A stretch of 64,000 bases of DNA from Craspedostauros australis (lineage: Eukaryota > Bacillariophyta > Bacillariophyceae > Mastogloiales > Achnanthaceae): assembly GCA_026770025.1 (NCBI GenBank), contig JAMXDE010000006.1:3230001-3294000 (forward strand), given 5' to 3'. Below are positions 32,094-41,339 of the stretch, one piece after another. Every line of letters begins with the position of its first letter. The first letter of the stretch is position 1. A program made the position numbers and the translations under genes. The notes below the pieces were generated by a model. That model had not been told where the DNA came from. It ran no database searches and saw only the letters and a list, made by a program, of their open reading frames with translations.

Positions 32094-35000
32094 TAGGCAG
32101 CCACAGACGGGCACAGTCCAGCCCGGACACCGACGGACCCAACACGCCAGGGAATTCGAGTTCGGATGAATCGAATCTCCAACAACAACACCTCGGCCAA
32201 ACCACCAACCAAAAGGCCAACACCCAAATCAGGATCGCCACCCTGAACGTAGGAAGCCTACCAACCGACCCTACGGACCCCAAAAACGACGACCTATGGC
32301 AAACCATACGCCAACACCACATTGACATACTGATGATGACGGAAGTGGGCATCAACTGGAGCAAGACCCCGTCGGACTCCACGCTTGCCCGCAGAGCTGA
32401 CAGACAGCTACGCATGGCGAAGATTGCCACAGCACACTGTCACACAGACAGCGACAGCCCACGACAATGGGGCGGCACCGCCGTACTTTCCCACGGAAAC
32501 ATCGCAGGCCGAGTCCTCTCCAGCAGCAACGACCCCGGAAAGTGCGGCAGATGGGCAAGCGTACTACTCCAGGGACGACAGGGCATCAAAGTCCGAATCG
32601 CCTCAGTTTACGTCCCCACCAAGTCCACCCAAACCTCTGGAACCGTCTACAACCAACAAGCTGTCAAAGCCGCCCAGCGCCAATCGACACTGGACCCCAT
32701 CGATCTGCTCATCGCCGACCTGCAAGCACAAATAGCACGATGGCAACAAGCAGGCGAGACAGTGATCATCGGAGGTGACGTCAACATGGACGTGCGACGG
32801 TCCAAGATCACCAACATGCTGCTCGCCGAAGGCCTCCAAGAACACCACACCAACAACATACGACACCCGTATGCCACCATGATCAGAAACAGACGACGGA
32901 CCCCCATCGACGGAATCTGGGCCACGAACGACGTCCAACCCAATCAAATGGGGCTGACACCGTACGGCAGCTGGGACCACCGCATGGTGTGGTTCGACAT
33001 CAGCACGAACCACCTATTCGGGCACACCAAGCAGCCAACCCCACCGTTCCGAGGGAGACGACTCCAACTCAGCCAACCCACCACGGTCAGAAGATACGTG
33101 CAGGTATACGAAAGCCAAGCTAACTCGCTACATCTTCTGGAACGGGCGCAATCTCTGAACCAAGCAGTCAGCAATGACCAGATGACACCGCTGCAGATTC
33201 AGACACTCGAGAAAATCGACAACGACAGAACTCAGGCCATACTCCAAGCAGAACGCAAGTGCCGCAAGATCAAAGCTGGGAAGGTGCCCTTCTCACCGAT
33301 AGTGTCCAAGCTGAGGTGGGAACATCAGTTCTGGACTCTCAGCATCAAGAGGAGACAAGGCCACAACATCAAAGGGCGCACAATCGACAAGGCGAAGAAG
33401 AAGGCCCACATCCAGCAACGCACGAAGCACATGACAACGGCAGAGATGCACCGGCACCGCAACGCGGCGTGGAAGGCATATCAACAAGAGAAGAAACACG
33501 CCACTGAACACCGGAGGTCATTCTTGGCCGACGACGAAGACGAGGTGGCCAACACCGGAGGCGACACAGCCAAATACCGAGCCCAGCTGCTACAGCGAGA
33601 GGAGACCAAGGCAACATACCGAAGAATCCGGTGGTCCCTGCAGGCGGATGACTCCAATGCCCAAGTGTCCATGGTCATAGATGACGGCCCAGGGGGTGAG
33701 AACAATCTGCTAACCGCAGGCGAAGAAGTGGCCCGAGCGTGCTGCAAGACCAACATTGACAAGTACAGCCAGGCGTGGCAAGCGGAAGTCTGCCAGCGAC
33801 CACTTAAGCGCAGCCTGGGGCGATTCGGATCCAGCCCAGCCGCCACCGCCATACTCAACGGCATCATCCCGTCGCAGATACGCAACAACACCAGCGACAC
33901 CCTTCACTCACTCCGGCGGCCCCAAAGAGCCACACCGTGGCCCCCCGACCTTCTACATATCAGCCAGGAAGACCATTCGCGAGGATGGGCACGCATCAAG
34001 GAAAGCACGTCATCGGGTCCTTCCGGAATACACTTCGGGTGCTGGAAGGTCAACGCAACCATCCCCGCCCTGGCAACCATCGACTCCATAATGAGAGCGA
34101 TCCCGTACCGCACAGGATACAGCCTCAAACGATGGCAGCAGTGCATCGACATACAGCTCCGGAAAAAGCCAGGCAACTTGGCAGTGACCAAAACGAGGAC
34201 CATCGGGCTCATGGAAGGCGACTTCAACATGAACAACCGACTCCTTGGCAAACAAGCCAGGTCGCATGCAGAATCCAATCTCACCCTGGCAACGGAGCAG
34301 TTCGGCAGCCGCAAGGCGCACACAGCCCAAGAAGTGCTACTCAACACAGTCCTCATCGACGACATCGCAAGGATCACAGGCGCACACTATGCCATATGCT
34401 CCAACGACGCAAAAGGGTGCTACGACCGCATTGCCCACCCCATCTTCAGCCTAGCCCTTCAACGGCAGGGAGTGCCTACAGCACCCATCACGAGCACTCT
34501 TCGCACCCTCCAGTCGATGACCCACCGCATCCGCACGTCAGCCGGAACATCAGTTTCGTCCTACTCCGGCAAGCAGCGCCACAACTACCTTCAAGGACTG
34601 GTCCAAGGGCTCGGATCCGCACCGACAGGGTGGCTGCTCATCAGCTCCGCCATTATTGATAGCATGAGAGCCAGAGGGTACGGCCTCAACCTCCCCGACC
34701 CCATCACTCGCGATGGCCATACCATCATGGGCACCGCGTACGTCGACGACACCAACATCATGCAAAGCCTGCCCCCCACAACACCCAACGAGCAAGCGCA
34801 ATCCTTCCAGGCAGCCGTGGACCACTGGGACGGCCTCCTTACCGCCACTGGCGGGGCACTGGAGCCATCCAAGAGCTTCTGGCAGCTCATACGGTTCAAG
34901 TGGCAGCGCACGAAGTGGGTCTACGACAACAAGATGCCCACCACGAACGTCTGCATGAACACTCCGACCGGAGAACGCACCCAACTAGCCCTCACCGGCC

Positions 35001-37648
35001 CCAGGTCGGCCTCCAAATACCTTGGCATGGTGTCCCGGAGAGACGGACGCCAGTCCGAACACACGCAATATCTGCTCCAGAAATCCCTCACCTGGGCGGC
35101 ACGCATCCGAGCGTCTCGCATCACCCGACAAGACACAGAGGTGGCTATCAAATCCGTACTTTGGCCATCGCTGCAATACTCGTCTCCGGCAACCACAATG
35201 TCCACAGACCAATGGAACAAAGTGATGAGCACAGCACTCACGACCGCACTGCCGGCCATGGGAATCGCCCGCACCATTGCACGCCAGTACGTGTTCGGCC
35301 ACAAAGACGCCATGGGAATGGGAGTACTGCACCTGTACACAGCCCAGGTGACGTCTCACTTGGAAATGGTTCTCAAGCACTTTGAACGCCCCACAGAAAC
35401 AGGACGACTACTACGCACCTCACTGCATCATCTCGAGCTGTGGACGGGATTGCCAGGGCTACTTCAACAGCATGAGAAAGCGTGGGGAAACTGGACCTGC
35501 TCCGGGTGGTGGCAAAACACATTCAAATCGGCGTCCAAGCTCGGCATCCAGATGACAGACCAATCCCACCCATCCAAAATCCCCCGGACCGGAGACAGCC
35601 CCATCATGAACCTCGCCATCACTTCCGGCCTCCATCGACAGACTCTGGCGCTCGCCAACGTTGCTCGACTACACCTGCGAGTGCTCTGGCTGTCAGACAT
35701 CTCCACGGCCGACGGAAGTCAGATACGACCGACGATCCTACAACGCGAAAGGCTGCCATCGAGAGGCATCACCTGGCCCAGCGTTGGCAAGGTCACCAAG
35801 TCGGCGTGGGAGGCGTGGGAAGCGGTCCTATCAACAGTGGCGGCCCCAGACCAGCCAGGATGGCACCTACGGACCCAACTCGGGCCATGGCAAGGCGCGC
35901 CGGCAGGGCGTGACACCCAACTACCGGATGGCACCATCTCCCCCTTCGACCGACCGGCCCCAGCAGCGGCCACGGACCCTCGCCCGGCCCTCGTGGTTGA
36001 CCGCGCTCTTCGCAGATCCGGCATGGCCATCACATCCAGCGGGAGAATCGACAGATCGCCAACGCCCGCCACCATACGAGAATGGCTGCATCGGAAAGGC
36101 CCCGCAGCGGAGGCAATGCTCCCCGATATACACATCCGAGGCGATGTCCATGCAATAGTTCGGTCCATCGCAGCCGGCACCTGTGTGGCATGCAGCGATG
36201 CCTCGGCCAAAGACCACAAAGGATCTGCCGCGGCTATCATCCAGAGCGGCCTGCAGGACGATGCGCACCAGATCGTGGCGACAGCCGCCGTTCCCGAGGG
36301 CTCTCACCCAACCGACTCCAACAGAGCGGAGCTTGCGGGGGTCCTCATATCCATTTGGCTCATCACCTCGGTAGCAGAGTGGTCCGACATCCAAGGTAGC
36401 GCCACCGTCGCCTGCGACAACAACAGGGCACTGCAGGCGATAGACCCTGACAGGTGGCCGGAGCCACGAAAGAAGGACTTCGACCTGTGGTCCGAGGTGG
36501 TCCGCAACCTTCGCCAGACCAGAGTCCGATTCACTCCCCAGGAGGTCAAGGGGCACGCAGACGACTCCGGTGAACCCATCACCGCCTGGGAGTCGCTGAA
36601 CGTCCTCGCCGACGGCTATGCAGGGTACCACTGGGATCGGTTCTATGCAAGCAGCTCCCGAGCCCCAGCAATGGTGGTGCCTACGGAAGGATGGACCCTA
36701 AGCACCGCTGCCGGTCCCCTCACCGATCTCGACTACTGGACAGTCTCGTCTCTCATCGACGATGGCGGCATCAAAAAGAAGTGGTGCGAAAGATGGGGAG
36801 CCTCCAGCCCGACGAACGTAGATTGGGAGCCCATGCGCTCGGTCTCCCGGAGATGGAGCGGAGGCAAGCGGCGAACGTTGCTCAAGCTCATGACGGGCAC
36901 CGGCGCCAGTGGCAAGAACATGCAGCGACGCCAGCAGGAGCAATCCGCAGAATGCCCCAGGTGCGGCAGGCCGGAAGACAACACACACATCCTCATGTGT
37001 CCCAGCGCTGCGAGCCAGTCCATTTGGGCCAAAGCCATCCTCAAAGTGCGGTCAATCGTGAGACCGCCCACCACCCCACCCGAAGTCGCCCAGCTAGTTT
37101 GCACGGCAATCAAGCGCATCACATCTGGAGGCATTCCTCCCTCAGGCATAAGGACGTCGCCCACTCAGAACATCCAGGTGAGACAGGCCAACATCGGTTG
37201 GGTAGCTCTAATCTGGGGCGGCTGGTCCACCTCGTGGCGAGACCAGGCCCCTCCAATGGCTCCTCACCGGAGACGACGTGCTCCCAAGCTGCTCCGAGAC
37301 TGGCAAGTGAGCATCACAAACCTCATGTGGCATACCGTCCTGCAACAGTGGCATGACCGCAACGAAACCAAGGCGGAGCAGACGTCGCAAGGCATGACGG
37401 CTCTCCTTCAACAACAGCTTCAACGCCTCCGTACAACACCCACCGACGCGATCCCAGCAGTGCTGCGACCGCTATGGTCCAACCCACCAGCAACAGCCCA
37501 AATCGCCGCCCTAGTCCCGTGGGTCCAAGCGATGCAACAAGGACTCGGCCTCGCGGCACCGGACATCCCGACCGTACTCACCAACTGGATGAAAAACCAG
37601 CGACGTCGCCACCGAGCACCAGCCACTCGCCCCTCGAACCCAGCCTGA
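32090..37648 (+). CDS. LINE ORF2 polyprotein: endonuclease, RT, RNase H, zinc knuckle
   Basis: A frame of 1852 residues. An APE-type endonuclease covers about 45-310: ATLNVGS, the Glu in MMTEVG, VYVPTK, GGDVNMD, DGIWATND and SWDHRMVW. The reverse transcriptase covers about 560-950, with SNDAKGCYDRI and the active-site YVDD at about residue 884. A helical connection with the HKDAMGMGVLHLY motif follows. RNase H lies around 1365-1490 with the full acidic set: CSDAS, NRAEL, ACDNNRA and KGHADD. A CX2CX7HX4C knuckle (CPRCGRPEDNTHILMC) is near residue 1621. It would nick target DNA and prime reverse transcription at the insertion site. No stop or frameshift is present. Confidence 0.95.
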   Translation: MIGSHRRAQSSPDTDGPNTPGNSSSDESNLQQQHLGQTTNQKANTQIRIATLNVGSLPTDPTDPKNDDLWQTIRQHHIDILMMTEVGINWSKTPSDSTLARRADRQLRMAKIATAHCHTDSDSPRQWGGTAVLSHGNIAGRVLSSSNDPGKCGRWASVLLQGRQGIKVRIASVYVPTKSTQTSGTVYNQQAVKAAQRQSTLDPIDLLIADLQAQIARWQQAGETVIIGGDVNMDVRRSKITNMLLAEGLQEHHTNNIRHPYATMIRNRRRTPIDGIWATNDVQPNQMGLTPYGSWDHRMVWFDISTNHLFGHTKQPTPPFRGRRLQLSQPTTVRRYVQVYESQANSLHLLERAQSLNQAVSNDQMTPLQIQTLEKIDNDRTQAILQAERKCRKIKAGKVPFSPIVSKLRWEHQFWTLSIKRRQGHNIKGRTIDKAKKKAHIQQRTKHMTTAEMHRHRNAAWKAYQQEKKHATEHRRSFLADDEDEVANTGGDTAKYRAQLLQREETKATYRRIRWSLQADDSNAQVSMVIDDGPGGENNLLTAGEEVARACCKTNIDKYSQAWQAEVCQRPLKRSLGRFGSSPAATAILNGIIPSQIRNNTSDTLHSLRRPQRATPWPPDLLHISQEDHSRGWARIKESTSSGPSGIHFGCWKVNATIPALATIDSIMRAIPYRTGYSLKRWQQCIDIQLRKKPGNLAVTKTRTIGLMEGDFNMNNRLLGKQARSHAESNLTLATEQFGSRKAHTAQEVLLNTVLIDDIARITGAHYAICSNDAKGCYDRIAHPIFSLALQRQGVPTAPITSTLRTLQSMTHRIRTSAGTSVSSYSGKQRHNYLQGLVQGLGSAPTGWLLISSAIIDSMRARGYGLNLPDPITRDGHTIMGTAYVDDTNIMQSLPPTTPNEQAQSFQAAVDHWDGLLTATGGALEPSKSFWQLIRFKWQRTKWVYDNKMPTTNVCMNTPTGERTQLALTGPRSASKYLGMVSRRDGRQSEHTQYLLQKSLTWAARIRASRITRQDTEVAIKSVLWPSLQYSSPATTMSTDQWNKVMSTALTTALPAMGIARTIARQYVFGHKDAMGMGVLHLYTAQVTSHLEMVLKHFERPTETGRLLRTSLHHLELWTGLPGLLQQHEKAWGNWTCSGWWQNTFKSASKLGIQMTDQSHPSKIPRTGDSPIMNLAITSGLHRQTLALANVARLHLRVLWLSDISTADGSQIRPTILQRERLPSRGITWPSVGKVTKSAWEAWEAVLSTVAAPDQPGWHLRTQLGPWQGAPAGRDTQLPDGTISPFDRPAPAAATDPRPALVVDRALRRSGMAITSSGRIDRSPTPATIREWLHRKGPAAEAMLPDIHIRGDVHAIVRSIAAGTCVACSDASAKDHKGSAAAIIQSGLQDDAHQIVATAAVPEGSHPTDSNRAELAGVLISIWLITSVAEWSDIQGSATVACDNNRALQAIDPDRWPEPRKKDFDLWSEVVRNLRQTRVRFTPQEVKGHADDSGEPITAWESLNVLADGYAGYHWDRFYASSSRAPAMVVPTEGWTLSTAAGPLTDLDYWTVSSLIDDGGIKKKWCERWGASSPTNVDWEPMRSVSRRWSGGKRRTLLKLMTGTGASGKNMQRRQQEQSAECPRCGRPEDNTHILMCPSAASQSIWAKAILKVRSIVRPPTTPPEVAQLVCTAIKRITSGGIPPSGIRTSPTQNIQVRQANIGWVALIWGGWSTSWRDQAPPMAPHRRRRAPKLLRDWQVSITNLMWHTVLQQWHDRNETKAEQTSQGMTALLQQQLQRLRTTPTDAIPAVLRPLWSNPPATAQIAALVPWVQAMQQGLGLAAPDIPTVLTNWMKNQRRRHRAPATRPSNPA

Positions 37649-37787
37649 TGCTGACCCGACCTCAGAGCAGACGCCTCCACACACCGACACCTAGTGTCCA
37701 TCCGTTCCCGCTGCGTGCATACACGTTGAATCAACGAGGCGGAATAAAAGCGCCCTCGGCGCATGACTTAACAGTTATAATCCGTGT

Positions 37788-37799
37788 GTTATATATATA
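37788..37799 (+). repeat. (TA)n tail of the LINE
   Basis: The element ends in a run of alternating TA immediately before the right target-site duplication, replacing the poly(A) tail seen in many LINEs. Confidence 0.8.
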
Positions 37800-37818
37800 T
37801 GGACATCTGAAGTTGATA
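37800..37818 (+). repeat. Target-site duplication, right copy
   Basis: Exact 19-base match to 29377-29395; defines the 3' boundary of the LINE insertion. Confidence 0.93.
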
Positions 37819-37911
37819 GAAATGAAGAACTCACAGTTCAAAGAAGCAGAATCAAATTGCACATTGGTCTGTTACTACTATCACTACCCCAGATTTCCAA
37901 CAAGAACAATC

Positions 37912-38175
37912 CTATTGGCATGTGGCATGAAGCAGAGTGCAACCCTGGCTGCTTTTCATCTTGTTGATATCACCTCTTTCATTCTGCTTCTTCCATTTCT
38001 TCAATGCTGACAGTTCGCCTGTACTGGCAGCAGCGAAGAGTTGCTTGTTCGAGACATCTGGCATGTTGAGATGGTGGTTGATAGCTGTTGAGAGGTTGCT
38101 GGATGGGTGTTGGATGATTGGTTGGATGGTTGAATGGCTGGATGTTGTATGGTATCCCATGGTGCCTCTTGGCAT
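37912..38175 (-). pseudogene. Truncated N-terminus of an ankyrin protein
   Basis: Eighty-seven codons. From the internal Met at about residue 38, MPDVSNKQLFAAASTGELS and the following KKWKKQNERGDINK parallel the start of the ankyrin-BTB protein at 43863-45476 (MPNVSDLQLINAAETGDLS, then REWKRQNEGRDVN). The frame stops at the first ankyrin repeat (LLHATCQ) about 95 bases from the LINE's right end. No further ankyrin repeats are found on the far side of the LINE, so the copy was probably already truncated. It is evidence for duplication within this ankyrin cluster. Confidence 0.6.
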
Positions 38176-39272
38176 GGTACAAGCATGGACTCATGCCGTG
38201 CACGGCTTGTCGAGGAGGACCGTCAGCGTGGAATGCAGATCCTCGTCATGTTCAGGTCTGAGTTGTGCAAAGTGTTGGGTACGAACGAAGCGAAATGAGA
38301 TGGAACAGAAGAAGACGTGTTGAGAAAAGGGTATCCATGACCAGTGGAGAACAAGGAATGCGAACCATCCTTCGTTGACAACACACTAGTCGCAGTCAAG
38401 CTAGAAGTATGCGAACAAATCGGAATCCAAACACGCAAATGACCAACACAAAGATCTATCACAAACACGCACATCTCTGGCAGAACACAACACCAACAAC
38501 AACAACATTGACATCAACATCAACAGATCCGCACACCACAAACCACTGACATTGATTCTATTTGGAACCGTCACCAAGTCAAAACCATTCCTACTGACAT
38601 AGCATCTACAATAGTTCATATAAAACCGTACAATACATACATACGAGGAGAGAGGACTCGACCTTCCTGATACCCATATTGGTACATCGCACAGCCACAC
38701 CTGTCCAAGCCTCAACTCAACAACAAAGAGCAGATCGTTGCGAGTATGGATCGCCGTCGACGCAGCATGGATCTCCCCTTCCTACCATCTTTCAACTTAC
38801 CGAGCTACTCACTTCCGCGCATACCCAGGCGCATACCCAGGCGCATACCCAGGTGCATACCCATTCGCATGGACATGCTCATGCACGGGCCCATGTGAGT
38901 GCACTGCTTGTACTCGCACTTGCCCTTGTGCTGGCGTCTACCGAAATGGATGCATGCATGTGCCAACCCATGAAACGTGGTAGCTGCGTGGCTGCGGAGA
39001 TGGTGGTAACCTCCCTTGCATGAACGACTTGACGTCTACCTTCCTGTCTGCGAACCAGTATTTTCATTTGTTCCCCTGCCTCTTGATCGCACCTGTGTGC
39101 ATTTGTACTCGTACATGTGGACCCACAGGCTGAGCTCACATGACACTGCCATCTGCTTCCACTTGCCATACACTCACGTTGACGCAACCCACCCTCTCTT
39201 CCTCTCTCTTCCATCCAACTCTGAATGAATCCGCTGAGGCATATTCTCTATTCTACGATGCAATCAAAATGA
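38176..39272. other. Intergenic region between ankyrin genes
   Basis: About 1.1 kb with a 12-bp tandem repeat at 38817-38864. It may contain an unrecognised first exon of the ankyrin gene that follows, because that gene lacks an in-frame ATG. Confidence 0.4.
38817..38864. repeat. 12-bp tandem repeat, four units
   Basis: GCGCATACCCAG repeated three times exactly, plus a fourth unit with two changes. Confidence 0.9.
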
Positions 39273-41339
39273 AACTGGAATGGAAACAGTGATGACATCG
39301 ATGACAGATGGCTTGTGCGATTGTACAAAGCATGTAATAGGAACAACTTGGCATCGGTGCAGGCCTTGGTCGAATCATGCGAGGAGGGCACGCTTTGCGA
39401 TGTTGTGCGCGAGCTTAGGGATATACCACTCCATCGTGCTTCCTATCATGGAAACATGGCCATTGTGAAGTACTTGGTGGAGTCTGATCGAATCAAGGTG
39501 GATGTCAACCTCCAGGATCGCTTGGGAATGACAGCAATCCATCGTGCTTGTGAACATGGACACATGGATATCGTGAAGTACCTGATGGAATCCGACCGCG
39601 TTCACGTGGATTTCAACATTCCAGACAGGGACGGCAATACGCCAATTCACATTGCGTCCGAGCATGGATACAGAGATACCATTGAGTACTTCATGCAATC
39701 TGATCGAAGCGATGTGGATGCCAATGCCCAAAACAACAAAGGGCAGACATTGCTCCATCTCGCTTGCAGGAGAGGAAAGAGAGATCTTGTTGAGTACTTG
39801 ATGGAATCTGATAGAATCCACTTCATCATGGATGATACTGATGGCAACAGCTTACTCCACCATGCCTGCGAACAAGGACACATCGATGTGCTGAAGTACT
39901 TGGTGCAATGTCCCCAAGTTGATGCTGCTGCCAACATCAACAAGCAGAACAACGAAGGTGACACGCCTTTGCATGCAGCATGTGAGGAGATGGAGATCAG
40001 CTGCATTCGATACCTGGTGGAATCAGATGATATCAGTGACAATGTCAATCTCAACATTCGCAACAACAATGGTGATACACTTCTCCACCTGGCTTGTTAC
40101 ACAATCTGTGTTGATGTTCAGGATACGATTGCGTATCTGGTCCATTGCGGCAAAATCGACACAGACAACCACATTCGCACCCAAAACAATGACGGTGACA
40201 CACCATTGCATCGCCTTTGCTATTACGGTAGCTGTCAGTTCTTACCTTGCTTGAAGCTGTTGCTGGAAGAGTACCAACCCAACAATGACAACAATGAAGA
40301 CAACAGCAACAGCGAGTTGAGTATCGATGAAATATTCAAGATTCAAAACAGCCACGGGAACACACCTCTCCATTTTGCATGCAAGCATCAGAAACGCGAC
40401 GCCATTGAATACCTGCTCAAGTCGTCCAAGATCAACAGCAGTTTCAACATCCAGAACCATGACGGTGACACACCTCTCCATGTTGCTTGCGAGCATCAGG
40501 AACGCGACTTCATTGAGTCCATGCTCCAGTCGTCGAAGACCAACGGCAGCTTCAACATCCAGAACCATGATGGTGACACACCTGCGCACCTCGCCTTCCG
40601 CAGAGGTCTTTTCGTTCCATTGAATGACACCACCAGACTCACCCACCTCTTCGAATTCATCCAACACCAACTCATCCCCACCACCAACCTCAGCGATCTC
40701 TCACACCTCAACAATCGTGTGGGAGATACAGTCATCACCAAACGATTGATAGAAGAGGCCAAACCAATTGCAAACATCCAGAATCGTGCTGGGAACACGC
40801 TTCTACATCTTGCATGCATGGACAAGGACAGTGAAATGTCCATCCTTCAACAGTTGGTGGGACATGACTCAGTAGACGCAACGCTTCAGAATAGTGATGG
40901 TAATACTCCGTTGCATTGCATCTGCTGCGCCGACACTGGTACCGGAAGCGATACCGGAAGTGATGTCGGAAGCAACGCCAACGACCATGACAACTGTCTG
41001 GAGAAGATCAAGCTGCTGATTGAATCGAGCAACGTGACGGTGGATGTGAACATGATGAACAATGGCGGAGACACAGTCCTTCACCGTGCGGTCAAGTTTG
41101 GTCTGGTGGCGGTGGTCGAGTATCTGATGACGCTGGAAGAGATCGATGTTCATGTGCGGAACCAAGCTGGCAATACGGCATTGGAGTGTGCGCAGAAGGC
41201 AACCTATGATGCGAAGATCTTGGCTTTGCCTGAATTGGGGCTGGCTCACCATCCCACCGCGAAGAGGGATCGGCTGAACTGCAGTCCTGACGTGTCTGTG
41301 GAAGGCGAGATAGAGACAAAGACAAAACGGCAACGGTAA
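39273..41339 (+). CDS. Ankyrin-repeat protein (about 14 repeats)
   Basis: The frame is open from 39273 to the stop at 41339 and encodes almost nothing but ankyrin repeats, for example GNTPIHIASEHGY, GDTPLHAACEEME, GNTPLHFACKHQK and GNTLLHLACMDKD, spaced at about 35-40 residues. Asp/Asn-rich loops occur around the middle and near residue 545. There is no ATG between the upstream stop at 39270 and the first repeat (39315 is GTG). Either an upstream exon supplies the start, with possible acceptors at CAG near 39289 or 39307, or a small frameshift separates it from the ATG at 39280. No other domain is seen. It is a likely protein-protein interaction scaffold. Confidence 0.82.
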   Translation, partial: NWNGNSDDIDDRWLVRLYKACNRNNLASVQALVESCEEGTLCDVVRELRDIPLHRASYHGNMAIVKYLVESDRIKVDVNLQDRLGMTAIHRACEHGHMDIVKYLMESDRVHVDFNIPDRDGNTPIHIASEHGYRDTIEYFMQSDRSDVDANAQNNKGQTLLHLACRRGKRDLVEYLMESDRIHFIMDDTDGNSLLHHACEQGHIDVLKYLVQCPQVDAAANINKQNNEGDTPLHAACEEMEISCIRYLVESDDISDNVNLNIRNNNGDTLLHLACYTICVDVQDTIAYLVHCGKIDTDNHIRTQNNDGDTPLHRLCYYGSCQFLPCLKLLLEEYQPNNDNNEDNSNSELSIDEIFKIQNSHGNTPLHFACKHQKRDAIEYLLKSSKINSSFNIQNHDGDTPLHVACEHQERDFIESMLQSSKTNGSFNIQNHDGDTPAHLAFRRGLFVPLNDTTRLTHLFEFIQHQLIPTTNLSDLSHLNNRVGDTVITKRLIEEAKPIANIQNRAGNTLLHLACMDKDSEMSILQQLVGHDSVDATLQNSDGNTPLHCICCADTGTGSDTGSDVGSNANDHDNCLEKIKLLIESSNVTVDVNMMNNGGDTVLHRAVKFGLVAVVEYLMTLEEIDVHVRNQAGNTALECAQKATYDAKILALPELGLAHHPTAKRDRLNCSPDVSVEGEIETKTKRQR

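Larger units (their letters stand above)
29396..37799 (+). mobile_element. Full-length I-type non-LTR retrotransposon (LINE)
   Basis: An 8.4-kb element bounded by a perfect 19-bp target-site duplication. It has a short 5' leader of about 85 bases, two open frames that overlap by four bases (ATGA at 32090-32093), a 3' UTR of about 150 bases, and a TA-dinucleotide tail (about six TA units) rather than poly(A). Both frames are uninterrupted and all key catalytic motifs of the endonuclease, reverse transcriptase and RNase H are visible. These facts point to a recent insertion that may still be competent. The combination of APE-type endonuclease, RT and RNase H places it in the I superclade; the exact clade was not determined. 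Confidence 0.92.
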
